A stretch of 64,000 nt of DNA. It comes from Stentor coeruleus. Lineage: Eukaryota > Ciliophora > Heterotrichea > Heterotrichida > Stentoridae. Location: contig MPUH01000197.1 in the NCBI GenBank assembly GCA_001970955.1, forward strand, positions 19,912 to 83,911. The letters run 5' to 3'. A program made the translations under genes and the position numbers. Positions 20,661 through 30,386 of this stretch are shown one piece after another. The notes beneath the pieces are model-generated. The model did no database searches. It was not told the origin of the DNA and worked only from the letters and a program-made list of their open reading frames with translations. The first letter of the stretch is position 1. Each line of letters begins with the position of its first letter.

Positions 20661-22475
20661 TTAATCACAATAACGAGATAAATCTTTTCCACTATTCCTA
20701 AACTTCACTAAAGTAACTATCGAATTCTTGTATAACCTATAAATTTCTTTCATAAGTAATCTTATCCAATGTCCATTGCCATCTACTATATGCTTTTCTA
20801 TTGAATATACTTTGCTAGAAAAATTAGGTTTTTTTCTTAGTATGTCAAAAACTAAACTCACGTTTTTAACAGCTGCAGCCGTGCCTTTTTTTGCTTTTTG
20901 CATGCCGATTATTGTTTTAGCTTCAAGAGTTTGCATTATTTCACAAAGCAAAACACCACTTCGAAATTCACTGATTTTTTCTCCAGTCATATCAAGGGTT
21001 TTTGGAAGTGAAGCCATTATTTCACCTAACCATTCGAAGTTTGTTAGGTTAAGTTTTTTTGAAGGTTTAATTCTTGGGCTGATATTTTCACAAGACATTT
21101 CTATTGAAGTTTTAAGACTGTTATAAGAATAAGCTGAAGCTGGAGAACTTGTTCCTATATAGGATTTATGAGCTGATTCCTGCCTACTTGGACTCATATA
21201 AACACTTTTTGAATTCCATAAAGATTTCTCATCACTTTTAGCTAAATTCAATTTTTCTAGTCCAAAGTTCCCAAAAAAAGGTCCATCATCGTGATATGCA
21301 GGCCCACTTTTCCTCACTGGCAATCCTTTAGAAAACCTATGCAAATCTTCTAATAACGCTAAAATATACATTTCATTACCAGCATAAACTTCAATACTAT
21401 CCCAAACAAATCCTTTAGACATATTCTCTTCTTTTTGTAAAGCCATCAAAGCTAAATCAAGATTCACTAAGCATTCTTTCATACAACTAGGATATCTTAT
21501 GATTTCAATAGACAAATTACATATTTTTTCTACTAATCTTGATAAAATAACTCCACTTTTTAAGACTCCAACCAAACATTGAAAGTTTTCAGGGAAAGTT
21601 TGATCGAAAGGTTTTAATGAATAAACCCATTTAAAAGTAGCGTTTTGCAATTGTCTTATTTGAAGGTTAGAATATGGAAGTTCAAGTTTAGCTTTTGGCT
21701 TGTATGTGAGCATAATACGATGGAGAAGGTCCCATACACAATCTTCATCTGTAAGTTCAGTTACTTTGTTCACTTTTATCTCTTTCTTTATAACTTTAAC
21801 AACAGTGTTCAAATTTTCCCAAAGTTCTTCTACATTCAAAGGGTGAGAAAAATACTCAAATTGTTCTTTAACTTTATTCAAAACCTTACACAAAATTACT
21901 CCATTTCTCAAAGGGTCTTTAACATAATTTCTTGGAGAGTAATCCAACATATACCTAAGCCCAAGTGTATCAAGCCATTTTTTAACTATTTCAGTATCAC
22001 ATTTCTCTCCTAAAACAGGATTTTTAGCAACTACTGACCTAGAACGATTGCCAAAATTCACTGATCGCAAAGGACTTTTTATAGACCCTTCATAGTCAGG
22101 ATAGAAGTTTTTAATATCTTTTAATAGTCCCCAGACCACATCTGAATTTCCATGAATAATTTCTTCTGAACTCCACAAGTATTCACTTTTAAATTTAGGG
22201 AACTTTTTTAAGTAATCCAAAGCTCGTTTGATATTTGCTCGACATGCAGAAAGGGTTTTTGGATTCTGATGAAAGCCTAGTTTACAGTTTCTCCCTTCTA
22301 ACTTGTTTATAAGTTTACATAAGACAGTTCCATCAATGAATTTTTGAGGCAATTCTTCTTTTGATATTTTAATAACCCTTTGACAACAAAGCCATGTATA
22401 AAGTTCATCAATGTTTGGTTCTTCAGGATACATAGGCTGGATGCTGTCAAGGCTGCTAATGAAAACTTTATTCAT
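20661..22475 (-). CDS. Protein with four divergent calponin-homology domains, 604 aa
   Basis: Four CH-like modules can be traced. About residues 20-120 contain ELYTWLCC..FIDGTVLCKLINKLEG. About 157-262 contain IVKKWLDTLG..LRNGVILCKVLNKV. About 275-385 contain FKWVYSL..LKSGVILSRLVEKI. About 480-590 contain FEWLGEIMASL..FRSGVLLCEIMQTLE. Each has the GV(I/V)LC signature of the CH core helix. Domains 3 and 4 are separated by a Ser-rich linker of about 90 residues. Four CH domains recall fimbrin/plastin, but there are no EF hands and the linkers differ, so actin bundling is only a possibility; microtubule binding is equally possible. Single exon, stop TAA. Confidence 0.8.
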   Translation of the reverse strand: MNKVFISSLDSIQPMYPEEPNIDELYTWLCCQRVIKISKEELPQKFIDGTVLCKLINKLEGRNCKLGFHQNPKTLSACRANIKRALDYLKKFPKFKSEYLWSSEEIIHGNSDVVWGLLKDIKNFYPDYEGSIKSPLRSVNFGNRSRSVVAKNPVLGEKCDTEIVKKWLDTLGLRYMLDYSPRNYVKDPLRNGVILCKVLNKVKEQFEYFSHPLNVEELWENLNTVVKVIKKEIKVNKVTELTDEDCVWDLLHRIMLTYKPKAKLELPYSNLQIRQLQNATFKWVYSLKPFDQTFPENFQCLVGVLKSGVILSRLVEKICNLSIEIIRYPSCMKECLVNLDLALMALQKEENMSKGFVWDSIEVYAGNEMYILALLEDLHRFSKGLPVRKSGPAYHDDGPFFGNFGLEKLNLAKSDEKSLWNSKSVYMSPSRQESAHKSYIGTSSPASAYSYNSLKTSIEMSCENISPRIKPSKKLNLTNFEWLGEIMASLPKTLDMTGEKISEFRSGVLLCEIMQTLEAKTIIGMQKAKKGTAAAVKNVSLVFDILRKKPNFSSKVYSIEKHIVDGNGHWIRLLMKEIYRLYKNSIVTLVKFRNSGKDLSRYCD

Positions 22476-22556
22476 TTAAATATGAGGATGGATATAAGAT
22501 TTAATCATAACCTTTACTATTTAGTTTGTATTTATTAATGAATTCACTATAATAAA

Positions 22557-23129
22557 ATGGGAATTTGCTGTACGACAGTAGAAATCATACCAAGCACTGT
22601 ATTGTATACGTATTATAATGAACAAGTAGTTATATCTAGAGGAAACCCTCTTAATGAAAAAGTTGATGGGATTGTGATCCCAACGAATTCGATATTACAG
22701 CTTGATTATGAATTACTTAATTACGAAACTATAGAGCTTCAGAAAAAAGCGATTATTTATTTGAAACATCATAGAAATCTGACCCCTGGGGATATTTTTT
22801 GTACAAATAGTCCTAAATGCCCTTTAATAATTTTCGCAGTTTGTCCAGTTTATGTGGATGGAACTTTAGGAGAACCAGATTACCTAAAGGCAGCTTTTAA
22901 TAATGCTTTAAAGCAACTTATTAAAGAAGATAAAAAAAATATTGTCGTTAGTATGGATTGGAATTACCCTAAGCTAAAATACGTCAAGGCAGTTTTTAAC
23001 GTCATTGGTAAGTTTTTAGAAGAAAAAACCTTTAACAAAATTACTTTTTTCTGTAACAACACACACATAGTAAAAAATATACAGGTCTTTGCTATAAGAA
23101 AACATTTAGAAAAGATGATTGTGCAATAG
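22557..23129 (+). CDS. Macro-domain-like protein, 190 aa
   Basis: The chain fits a stand-alone macro (ADP-ribose-binding) fold. VISRGNPLNEKVDGIVIPTNS corresponds to the strand/loop that binds the adenine end, LTPGDIFCTN is the conserved TPG turn, IIFAVCPVYVDG the following strand, and LKAAFNNALKQLI the characteristic helix. The glycine-rich phosphate-binding loop is not obvious, so ADP-ribose binding or hydrolase activity is uncertain. The N-terminus starts MGICCT, giving Gly2 with Cys4 and Cys5, a plausible myristoyl/palmitoyl membrane anchor. Single exon, stop TAG; its start lies 81 bp from the divergent CH-domain gene. Confidence 0.75.
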   Translation: MGICCTTVEIIPSTVLYTYYNEQVVISRGNPLNEKVDGIVIPTNSILQLDYELLNYETIELQKKAIIYLKHHRNLTPGDIFCTNSPKCPLIIFAVCPVYVDGTLGEPDYLKAAFNNALKQLIKEDKKNIVVSMDWNYPKLKYVKAVFNVIGKFLEEKTFNKITFFCNNTHIVKNIQVFAIRKHLEKMIVQ

Positions 23130-23803
23130 ATTAAAATAAAATTTAGCTACTTATTATAAGATTTATAACTTATATAGTCAGGTAATATTTTATATATAAC
23201 TTAAAATAATACTCTATGATTTTTAGTAATAACTCATTTAATAAATTATAAAAGCTTTTAATCCAAATATAAAATCATTATGAAATACATAAAATTCATT
23301 TGGAATTCAATTATTATTAGGATATGAAAAACCTATTATGATTTCAAAAATCAAAATTATAAAATCAAAAATTTTATTAATTATACAAGCCAATATTCAA
23401 TATAAAAATAATAGAAAATAAAGCCTAAGATTTTCCCAACATAATATCTAATCTTTATATTTTTATATATCACAGTAATACTAAATATCATATTTTTATT
23501 ATATCCTTATAGTAAAATCATATATATCTAATTAAAAATACTAAAATTGATAATATATTTTTATCTCTCCTATAATTTTTCTATATTACGATTACTTTTT
23601 GATTAGCACATTCATCAACATTATCATTTTTTTTTTAATATCCCTAAAACTGCCTAATCCATTAATTCCCTTTCAAACTAATGAAATTACATACTTCTAA
23701 ATCTTCACACAAAAAACTTACTTCCAAACTTTAAAATAATATAAAGAGTTATTCTAATCTCCCCTTAATCAAAAATATATACCATATCCTCTAATAAATT
23801 ATC
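23130..23803. other. Intergenic region, about 670 bp
   Basis: Extremely AT-rich spacer between two plus-strand genes; no ORF, RNA gene or repeat seen. Confidence 0.7.
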
Positions 23804-25507
23804 ATGGCTTTTATCAGCAGAGCAGAAAGGAAAATACAGCCTTCAGATACTTTATCCATAGGTCCAGGAGCGTATTTATCTCATACAGAGTATCAATCTA
23901 ACCTAAACTACGCTCCATTTTCATCTACTTCAGAAAGAAACATCAGTAAAATGTTCTGTAAAGACTATACCCCAGGACCAGGTACATACAATAAAGTTGA
24001 AACAAAAGCATTAAAATCAGAAGAACTAGATCACTGGGGTCAACCAAAATTCACATCTCCCTTCGCAAGTTCAATAGAAAGATTTCAAAACAATAACGAA
24101 AAACAATCCCCAGGCCCTGGTAGTTATCAAGTATCTGATTCTTGGCAAAAGCAAAAACAATCATTAAAAGTTATCTCTGCTGTTAATTGGACTAGAATCC
24201 CATCAGTACCTTCAATTCCTGCAATGCATCAATCATATGGTTATGAACAAACAGTTAATGGAGGGCTGATTATGCAAAGTACATTAGAAACTGTTCATGC
24301 TGGGACTAAAAATGATTGTGTTGGTCCAGGACATTATAAAATCCAGGAACCAAAAAAAGGTAATGGTCCAAAATGGCATAAATCTAAAAGCCAAAGGACA
24401 ATTTATTCATCTTCAACTACTGGGCCAACAATTGGTCCTGGAAGTTATGTGAAAACTAGGGTAAAAGTTGAACCTACATATAAACTTCATGAAAACGCAC
24501 CTTTTGCTACAAAGACAGGCAGGTCAGAAATTCCTGATATCAATTCTCCAGGTCCTGGGTATTATGCTGTAGAAAANAATAGGGTAAAAGTTGAACCTAC
24601 ATATAAACTTCATGAAAACGCACCTTTTGCTACAAAGACAGGCAGGTCAGAAATTCCTGACATCAATTCTCCAGGTCCTGGGTATTATGCTGTAGAAAAG
24701 TTCTCAGTTTTTAATAAGAAAAAAATCCCAAACAGTTTACAAAATTTCGGCAGTTCAAGCTTAAGGTTTTTAAATAGTCCTCCTAAACCTAATCAGGCTG
24801 GTCCTGGTTATTATAACAATCTAAACAGCTCTTTTGGTAGAAAATCTTCAGATCAACCTATACCTTTTTGTTCATCTAATATAAGATTTCAATATAAACT
24901 TAATAGTAATCCAGGACCTGGGTATTATGAGAATGAGAATTTAACTGATAGTTTATCAAAAAAGAATTTACATACTCAAGGAGTTTTTGGGACTACACAG
25001 AAAAGATTCTTTGGGAAAGATGGAACTGGAACTCCTGGCCCTGGACATTATAAGCCTGAAGGGAATAAGAAGAAAAGTCAGGGATGGAAACTTAATGCGG
25101 TGTTTGCGTCGAAAGTACAGAAAGGATATATTGGGAATAATATAAATAATCCTCCTCCTGGAGCATATGAAACTAATATAGGATTTAAAAAGCATAAAAA
25201 TAATTCAGTTGATGTTAACCCAACTACTAGGAAGATGATATATAGTGGATCAGAAAGCAATATTGCATTCTCATCGAATACTGAAAGATTTTTTAGTAAG
25301 GCTAAAGGAAAAGGAGTAGATACTCCAGGTCCTGGAACTTATGATTATAGTGATGGCTCTAAGATAGGAAAGGTGATATTAAGCATGGAAAGTCGTTTTA
25401 AAAATAAAAAAGGTCCTGCAATTCCTGGACCGGGAACATATTTTGAATCTAGTAAAGACAGGTGGAACAAAAAATCTTATAATATACTATTTTCAGAAAT
25501 TATCTAA
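23804..25507 (+). CDS. SHIPPO-repeat (ODF3/CIMAP-like) axonemal protein
   Basis: At least ten STPGR/SHIPPO motifs of the form P-G-P-G-x-Y occur along the protein: IGPGAYL, TPGPGTY, SPGPGSY, VGPGHY, IGPGSY, SPGPGYY, AGPGYY, NPGPGYY, TPGPGHY, PPPGAY, TPGPGTY, IPGPGTY. Proteins of this type (ODF3, CIMAP, ciliate homologues) sit on or inside ciliary and cytoplasmic microtubules. The printed frame is 567 aa, but it includes a 41-codon in-frame duplication around the n at 24577 (24457-24579 against 24580-24699, one C/T difference) that is probably an assembly artefact. The true length would then be near 526 aa. Single exon, stop TAA. Confidence 0.9.
   Translation: MAFISRAERKIQPSDTLSIGPGAYLSHTEYQSNLNYAPFSSTSERNISKMFCKDYTPGPGTYNKVETKALKSEELDHWGQPKFTSPFASSIERFQNNNEKQSPGPGSYQVSDSWQKQKQSLKVISAVNWTRIPSVPSIPAMHQSYGYEQTVNGGLIMQSTLETVHAGTKNDCVGPGHYKIQEPKKGNGPKWHKSKSQRTIYSSSTTGPTIGPGSYVKTRVKVEPTYKLHENAPFATKTGRSEIPDINSPGPGYYAVEXNRVKVEPTYKLHENAPFATKTGRSEIPDINSPGPGYYAVEKFSVFNKKKIPNSLQNFGSSSLRFLNSPPKPNQAGPGYYNNLNSSFGRKSSDQPIPFCSSNIRFQYKLNSNPGPGYYENENLTDSLSKKNLHTQGVFGTTQKRFFGKDGTGTPGPGHYKPEGNKKKSQGWKLNAVFASKVQKGYIGNNINNPPPGAYETNIGFKKHKNNSVDVNPTTRKMIYSGSESNIAFSSNTERFFSKAKGKGVDTPGPGTYDYSDGSKIGKVILSMESRFKNKKGPAIPGPGTYFESSKDRWNKKSYNILFSEII
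24457..24699. repeat. 120-bp in-frame duplication around n at 24577
   Basis: 24457-24576 and 24580-24699 match except for one T/C (GATATC versus GACATC). The period of 123 keeps the SHIPPO frame, so a real repeat expansion cannot be excluded from frame alone, but the n marks a contig join. Confidence 0.85.
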
Positions 25508-25857
25508 AATAAATCCTATCTTGAAATTACTAATAAATCTCAATGTAATATAAACAAAATCATTTTTTTAAATGTAGTTTTGAATAATTTTATTTATTTG
25601 GTTTAAATCAAGAGTATTTAAATCTTAAGAATTATTAAAAATCCGTCAGTCTAAAGGGTTGCTATAAAAACATATATTAATTTTTGATTTAGATAAAAGA
25701 ACTTATCTAACCTTCTAACAAAATTCTTATTTCTTATCACATACCCAAAAAAATATTCCTAAACCCAAACCTAAATTCTATAACAATTCTCTAAATACAT
25801 GACAAATCACCCTATCCATTCTACTTATAAATCCTCAAGTAACTAATCTCTAAACTA
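25508..25857. other. Convergent intergenic region
   Basis: 350 bp between convergent SHIPPO and eL18 genes; AT-rich, nothing recognisable. Confidence 0.7.
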
Positions 25858-26421
25858 TTAAGCCTTATAGCCACAAGAGCTTCTTCTTCCTCTAGCTTTT
25901 TCAAACTTCCTTCCTTTGCTTCTAACAAAAGGTCTAGTTTTTGACCCATGAGCACCAGGAGCTTGTCCAAAATGTTTGTAAGCAACTCTTGCTGTCTTCT
26001 TCCCTCTCAACAGAACTACACCAGCTCCAGCTGGATTGTTTTGTGCGAAAGAGTCAAAAGTCAAACAAGAACCTCCAGCAGCGACAATCCTAGCCCTTGC
26101 TGTCTCTGAGAACCTGAGAGCCACAATTTGCAATTTAGGTACGACAACTAGCCTAGCATCATCAAGTATAGACCCAACAACCACACAGGTTTTAGACTCT
26201 TTTCCAGCCATATACTTAGCAACATGTTTCAATGATAGAGGATTTCTGTTGTTTCTACTCATAGCCAATCTTTTAGCAACAACTTTGTTAAACTTGGATG
26301 GAGTCCTTCTTGCTAAGAACCTATAGAGTTTTATGAGTAACTTGAGATAAAGGTTAGTCGATGTGACCTTTCTGTTGTTTTTGTCCCACTTTTTGCCTCC
26401 TGCTTCGATATCCACACCCAT
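25858..26421 (-). CDS. RPL18: 60S ribosomal protein L18 (eL18)
   Basis: A 187-aa eL18, essentially the family length. It begins MGVDIEAGGKK (family MGVDI), carries YLKLLIKLYRFLARRT and LAMSRNNRNPLSLKH, continues with KTCVVVGSILDDARL and LRFSETARARI, then ends with the basic tail RPFVRSKGRKFEKARGRR. It is a component of the large ribosomal subunit. The DNA is notably more GC-rich than neighbouring genes and uses preferred codons, as expected for a highly expressed gene. Single exon, stop TAA; its start is 54 bp from the stop of the minus-strand PKG gene upstream. Confidence 0.97.
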   Translation of the reverse strand: MGVDIEAGGKKWDKNNRKVTSTNLYLKLLIKLYRFLARRTPSKFNKVVAKRLAMSRNNRNPLSLKHVAKYMAGKESKTCVVVGSILDDARLVVVPKLQIVALRFSETARARIVAAGGSCLTFDSFAQNNPAGAGVVLLRGKKTARVAYKHFGQAPGAHGSKTRPFVRSKGRKFEKARGRRSSCGYKA

Positions 26422-26474
26422 TTTTATAACTAATGGTTTTTCTAAGTTAAGTTCATTATGTCGAAATTAGATAT

Positions 26475-29066
26475 TTAATACTCAAGAACAATACATTCAC
26501 TGAATATTGCTTGTTCTAAAGTACAGGAGTTCTTCAAGTTATCAGTTTCAATTTCATTGATTTGAGGGATATGTGGAGGGTTGATTTCTTTTGAGTACAC
26601 AGTGTCCCAGTCTAGGCCTGAAAACCAAGAATTTTGTTTTAAACGTTCCCCTGAGCCTCCATTTCTAACAACTGGGTTTAAAGATAGTAACTGTTCAATA
26701 AGGTCTTGGACTTTTTGAGTTGTTCTTATTGAATTTGAAAACACTAATCTTCTTTGTAATATGGATTCATATATATAATAAGGGTCATCTTGATCATATC
26801 CAAAAGGTACAGTGCCAAAAAGAAGTTCATATAAAATCACTCCTAAACTCCAATAGTCAACTTGGAAACTATAACCTTTACCTATTATAATCTCTGGGGC
26901 CATATAATGAGGTGTTCCAACTACAGTATATGTTCTTCCTTGAAGTATTTTACTACAACCAAAATCGATAAGTTTTGGGTACCCTTGTTCATCTATTATT
27001 ATATTTTCTGGTTTCAAATCACGATAAACTACATCTCGATCGTGAAGGTATTCAAGAATTACTATAAGACATGCGGTATAAAAACGTGAATCACTTTCTG
27101 AAAGTAGGTTTAATTCTCTTATTGTATCAAACATACATGAACCTCTCACATATTCCATTAATAAATATATTCTTAATGAATCTTCGATAGGTTTTACTAG
27201 TTTTAAAACCATATCATTGTCTAAGTTAGTAAGAATTCGTGTTTCTAAATCGACAAAACTTTGGAGTTCGTATTTTTGGATGTTTACTTTTAGCATGACT
27301 TTTAATGCAAAAAGCCTGTTTTTTATGTCATCTTGTACTAGAAATACAGTTCCAAAAGTCCCTTTGCCTAATACTTTAATGAATTTTAGATTGGGGATTT
27401 CAAGTGAAGTGTCTTGCATTTCGATTCTTTTCATTAGTCGGATTTTCATTGTGTCGTGGAGGTTTTTTGTAAAGTCTTGTCGACTAAGAGTCCAGCAGAC
27501 TACTTGGCCATTTGCCACAGCGCTTGCGGTCCTTGCTTCATCGAAAAGTAAACTTCGCTCGCCAAAATAGTCGTATTTGGTTTCAGTTCTTAAATGAACC
27601 CCATCCTGCATTATGTCAACTTTTCCTTCTTTTATAACAAAAAGACAATCACCAGGACTATTTTGTTGGAAAATTACTTCTTTATCTTCAAATTCATTCT
27701 GGACAAAACTTTTGACTATTGAGAGAAACTTGTTTTGGGGTAAGGTTTTGAAAATGCTTATTAGTTTTAAAGCTTTGACTTCATCTTGTTTCAAATTTGT
27801 ACTAAAAATACCTAAAATCTGCTCAAACTGTTCTCTTGAAATAACTCCTATTTGACTATCCCCATTTACTATATAATTTTCTTGAAAAGTTCCTTCACAT
27901 CTTGAAAATACTTCAACATCCCCTAAGCATTCTAAAGCTTTAACACAAAGCCCACTTTGACTTTTCAGCCCGCCTTGAAGGACAAGATAAATACTTGCAT
28001 TTCTTGCAGTTCCTGCTGAAATCAAAACTTGTCCATTTGTAAGTTTCATCATTCTCATATATTTACATAAAGAGTTACGTTGTTGTTTATCAAGTTCTCT
28101 AAGCACAAGACTTTTTGAAAAAATTATTTGCACTGAATTCTCTATAATAACCCTTTCTAAAGCACTACCAAGTACTGCTTCAAGGTTTTCACGACTTAAC
28201 CCAATACATTTAGTCTCTGTTTTAGCTGAAACTGTTGCTGTACGTACTGAATTAGATAAAAGCGATTGTTCACCAAAATACCCTCCTTGTGATATTTCCC
28301 CAACAACTTCTCCATTTTTTGTACACCTTACAGTCCCTTCTTTAATAAAGTAACAAATACCTCCCATTTCACCTTCTGTGACGATTTTTTGACTTGGTCT
28401 ATATTTTGATTCAGTTAAAGACTCAAGTAAACCATTTTTCTGTTCTGATGTCAGGTTAGCAAATAAAGGAAGGGCTTCTAAAAAGTTTTTGTTTTCCTGA
28501 TAATTGATTTGATTGATTTTTCTTATCGCTTGTTTGAATTCATCTCTATGAAGAATCCATACATATGTACTTGTTAATGTTATTATAGAAGCAGATCTAG
28601 GGAAATCATGAAGTAAAGCTAATTCACCAAAACTATCACCTGAAGATAGTATGTTAACTTCTTTACCATCTACCCAAACTTCAACTTTACCTTTTGCTAT
28701 AATAAAAAAATGTATACCATAACTATTTTGCTTTACAATGAATTGCTTTTGTTCGTAATGATATATGTTCATTTTTGCTATAAGTTTTACCCGAGCGTCT
28801 AGTGATAAGTTTGTAAATATAAAATGCTTGTTCAGAGCTCTTGATATTGCTTCGACATCTTGAAAAGTTTTCTTATGTTTTTTTAAAGTTGCACAGCTTA
28901 ATGTCTCAATTTCGTTGTTAAGAGCAGTTTTAGCTTTATTTTTTGGTATAATAGGCCGTGCTTCAAATCTTTTTTCTATACATTTCTTAATTTCACTTCT
29001 AAAATCTGTATCTTGAATCACCACTTTGTACTTAAAAGGTCCTTCCGGTTTTTTTAATGGTTCCAT
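26475..29066 (-). CDS. PKG: cGMP-dependent protein kinase with four CNB domains
   Basis: An 863-aa AGC-family Ser/Thr kinase. Four cyclic-nucleotide-binding modules precede the kinase: CNB1 (about 80-195, FGELAL..PRSAS), CNB2 (about 198-310, FGEQSL..VRTAT), a degenerate CNB3 (about 315-430, no FGE..R phosphate cassette) and CNB4 (about 435-552, FGERSL..ARTAS). The kinase (about 553-820) has the glycine loop GKGTFG, FALKVM Lys, gatekeeper Met in LLMEY, YRDLKPEN catalytic loop, DFG in LIDFGCSK, and VGTPHYMAPE. Four CNBs with an inactive third and a total near 850 aa is the apicomplexan/alveolate PKG layout rather than the two-CNB animal form. The RTA in CNB2 and CNB4 fits cGMP preference. Single exon, stop TAA. 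Confidence 0.93.
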   Translation of the reverse strand: MEPLKKPEGPFKYKVVIQDTDFRSEIKKCIEKRFEARPIIPKNKAKTALNNEIETLSCATLKKHKKTFQDVEAISRALNKHFIFTNLSLDARVKLIAKMNIYHYEQKQFIVKQNSYGIHFFIIAKGKVEVWVDGKEVNILSSGDSFGELALLHDFPRSASIITLTSTYVWILHRDEFKQAIRKINQINYQENKNFLEALPLFANLTSEQKNGLLESLTESKYRPSQKIVTEGEMGGICYFIKEGTVRCTKNGEVVGEISQGGYFGEQSLLSNSVRTATVSAKTETKCIGLSRENLEAVLGSALERVIIENSVQIIFSKSLVLRELDKQQRNSLCKYMRMMKLTNGQVLISAGTARNASIYLVLQGGLKSQSGLCVKALECLGDVEVFSRCEGTFQENYIVNGDSQIGVISREQFEQILGIFSTNLKQDEVKALKLISIFKTLPQNKFLSIVKSFVQNEFEDKEVIFQQNSPGDCLFVIKEGKVDIMQDGVHLRTETKYDYFGERSLLFDEARTASAVANGQVVCWTLSRQDFTKNLHDTMKIRLMKRIEMQDTSLEIPNLKFIKVLGKGTFGTVFLVQDDIKNRLFALKVMLKVNIQKYELQSFVDLETRILTNLDNDMVLKLVKPIEDSLRIYLLMEYVRGSCMFDTIRELNLLSESDSRFYTACLIVILEYLHDRDVVYRDLKPENIIIDEQGYPKLIDFGCSKILQGRTYTVVGTPHYMAPEIIIGKGYSFQVDYWSLGVILYELLFGTVPFGYDQDDPYYIYESILQRRLVFSNSIRTTQKVQDLIEQLLSLNPVVRNGGSGERLKQNSWFSGLDWDTVYSKEINPPHIPQINEIETDNLKNSCTLEQAIFSECIVLEY

Positions 29067-29342
29067 TTATATATATAAATTTTATATTCTTGTAATTAAA
29101 GATAAAACGCTGATCCTGTATTTGTTCATATAAATAATCAAACCATCAAACTATCATCATTCCCATCTTCCTCAACTTCACACCTAAATCCTCCATAAAA
29201 AAATTAAATTTTTCAACAAGGTCCTTCAACTCCAAACCCTTCCAAACTTCATATCCTCAACATTCTATCCTAAAAACCCAACAATCAATAAAAAAAAAAA
29301 TTATGCCCATTATCTTAATCCTACCTCCTAATAAAAAAAAAG

Positions 29343-30386
29343 ATGTTGCTCATGTTTCTCCTATCATTCGCCTCGTCGCTGACTTGCAAAAATTACTACT
29401 GCAAGCTTCAAAGCGAAGTTTTTTATCCAAAGCAATGCATTTCTCAAAGTAAATCCGGTTATTCCCTAAACCCCTGCAAAAACTACAGTAAATACTCAGT
29501 CACACCATTTTGCCAGCCAAGTTCATGGAATTCTACCTGTGCAGCAGAACCAGCTGAAGTTACATCAAACGTTGCATGGCCTGGAGAAAGCTGTAAAGTT
29601 GATCAAAATTGCATATACGGCATGTGTATAAAAGGTTTCTGCAATGCTCAGAATCTAGGCATGAACTGTTCAGTAAGTGACCAATGCAACCCTGGACTTT
29701 ACTGTAAATCCAATAAATGCGCTTTTCAAATCGAAGCAAATAACCCAGGATGTACATCAGATTATGATTGTATCAATGGTGCAGGATGTAATAATGGGAT
29801 TTGTGTAAATTATTTTTCAATTAACCTATCAACCCCTCTTAGTAACTGTATAAACAATGAAAACTTACTATGTCCGAATATAACCTGTGGGATGAAAAGT
29901 GATAAAAACTATTATTGTGGAGGAGGAGTAAATTCTAATACTAATGCTTGTACAAGTTCAAATGAATGTGTTAGTAGTGTTGATAAAATCTTACAAGTTA
30001 CTTTTAATTCTCAATGCGCTTGTACTTTAGGTAATCCTGCAAAGAGTTTATGTACTTTGATGCCGAGTGATATAAATTATACAATTTATCAACAGAATAT
30101 GATGAATTGGATTAATTCGAATAATGTGAGGAAATGTAATAGTGTTAGAAGATTTAATGATCAGTGTATTAGTCAGCATTGGGATGATTATGAGGAACTT
30201 TTGTTTTCGAAGTATAATGTTTTATTATATCCGGGGATTGTAGGAAATGACCAATGTACTAAGGAGATTTTTAATACATATTATTGGAAACTTTATAATG
30301 AGTTGAATGATAATGTTTACATGCAGATAGGACAAGAAGGATCTGGGGTATGGCTTTTGATAGGGGTGTGGGCTTTGATGATTTAG
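29343..30386 (+). CDS. Secreted/surface Cys-rich protein, 347 aa
   Basis: The signal peptide MLLMFLLSFASSLTC is followed by a Cys-rich ectodomain. Cys spacing around CKVDQNCIYGMCIKGFCN, CSVSDQCNPGLYCKSNKC and CTSDYDCINGAGCNNGIC resembles repeats of small disulfide-knotted units (Dickkopf/prokineticin-like or EB-like spacing). The chain ends in a short hydrophobic segment GVWLLIGVWALMI, compatible with a GPI-attachment signal or weak membrane anchor. I do not recognise a specific family beyond ciliate Cys-rich surface proteins. Single exon, stop TAG. A duplicated block starting within the last codons follows around the n at 30458, so the exact 3' end depends on the assembly. Confidence 0.75.
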   Translation: MLLMFLLSFASSLTCKNYYCKLQSEVFYPKQCISQSKSGYSLNPCKNYSKYSVTPFCQPSSWNSTCAAEPAEVTSNVAWPGESCKVDQNCIYGMCIKGFCNAQNLGMNCSVSDQCNPGLYCKSNKCAFQIEANNPGCTSDYDCINGAGCNNGICVNYFSINLSTPLSNCINNENLLCPNITCGMKSDKNYYCGGGVNSNTNACTSSNECVSSVDKILQVTFNSQCACTLGNPAKSLCTLMPSDINYTIYQQNMMNWINSNNVRKCNSVRRFNDQCISQHWDDYEELLFSKYNVLLYPGIVGNDQCTKEIFNTYYWKLYNELNDNVYMQIGQEGSGVWLLIGVWALMI

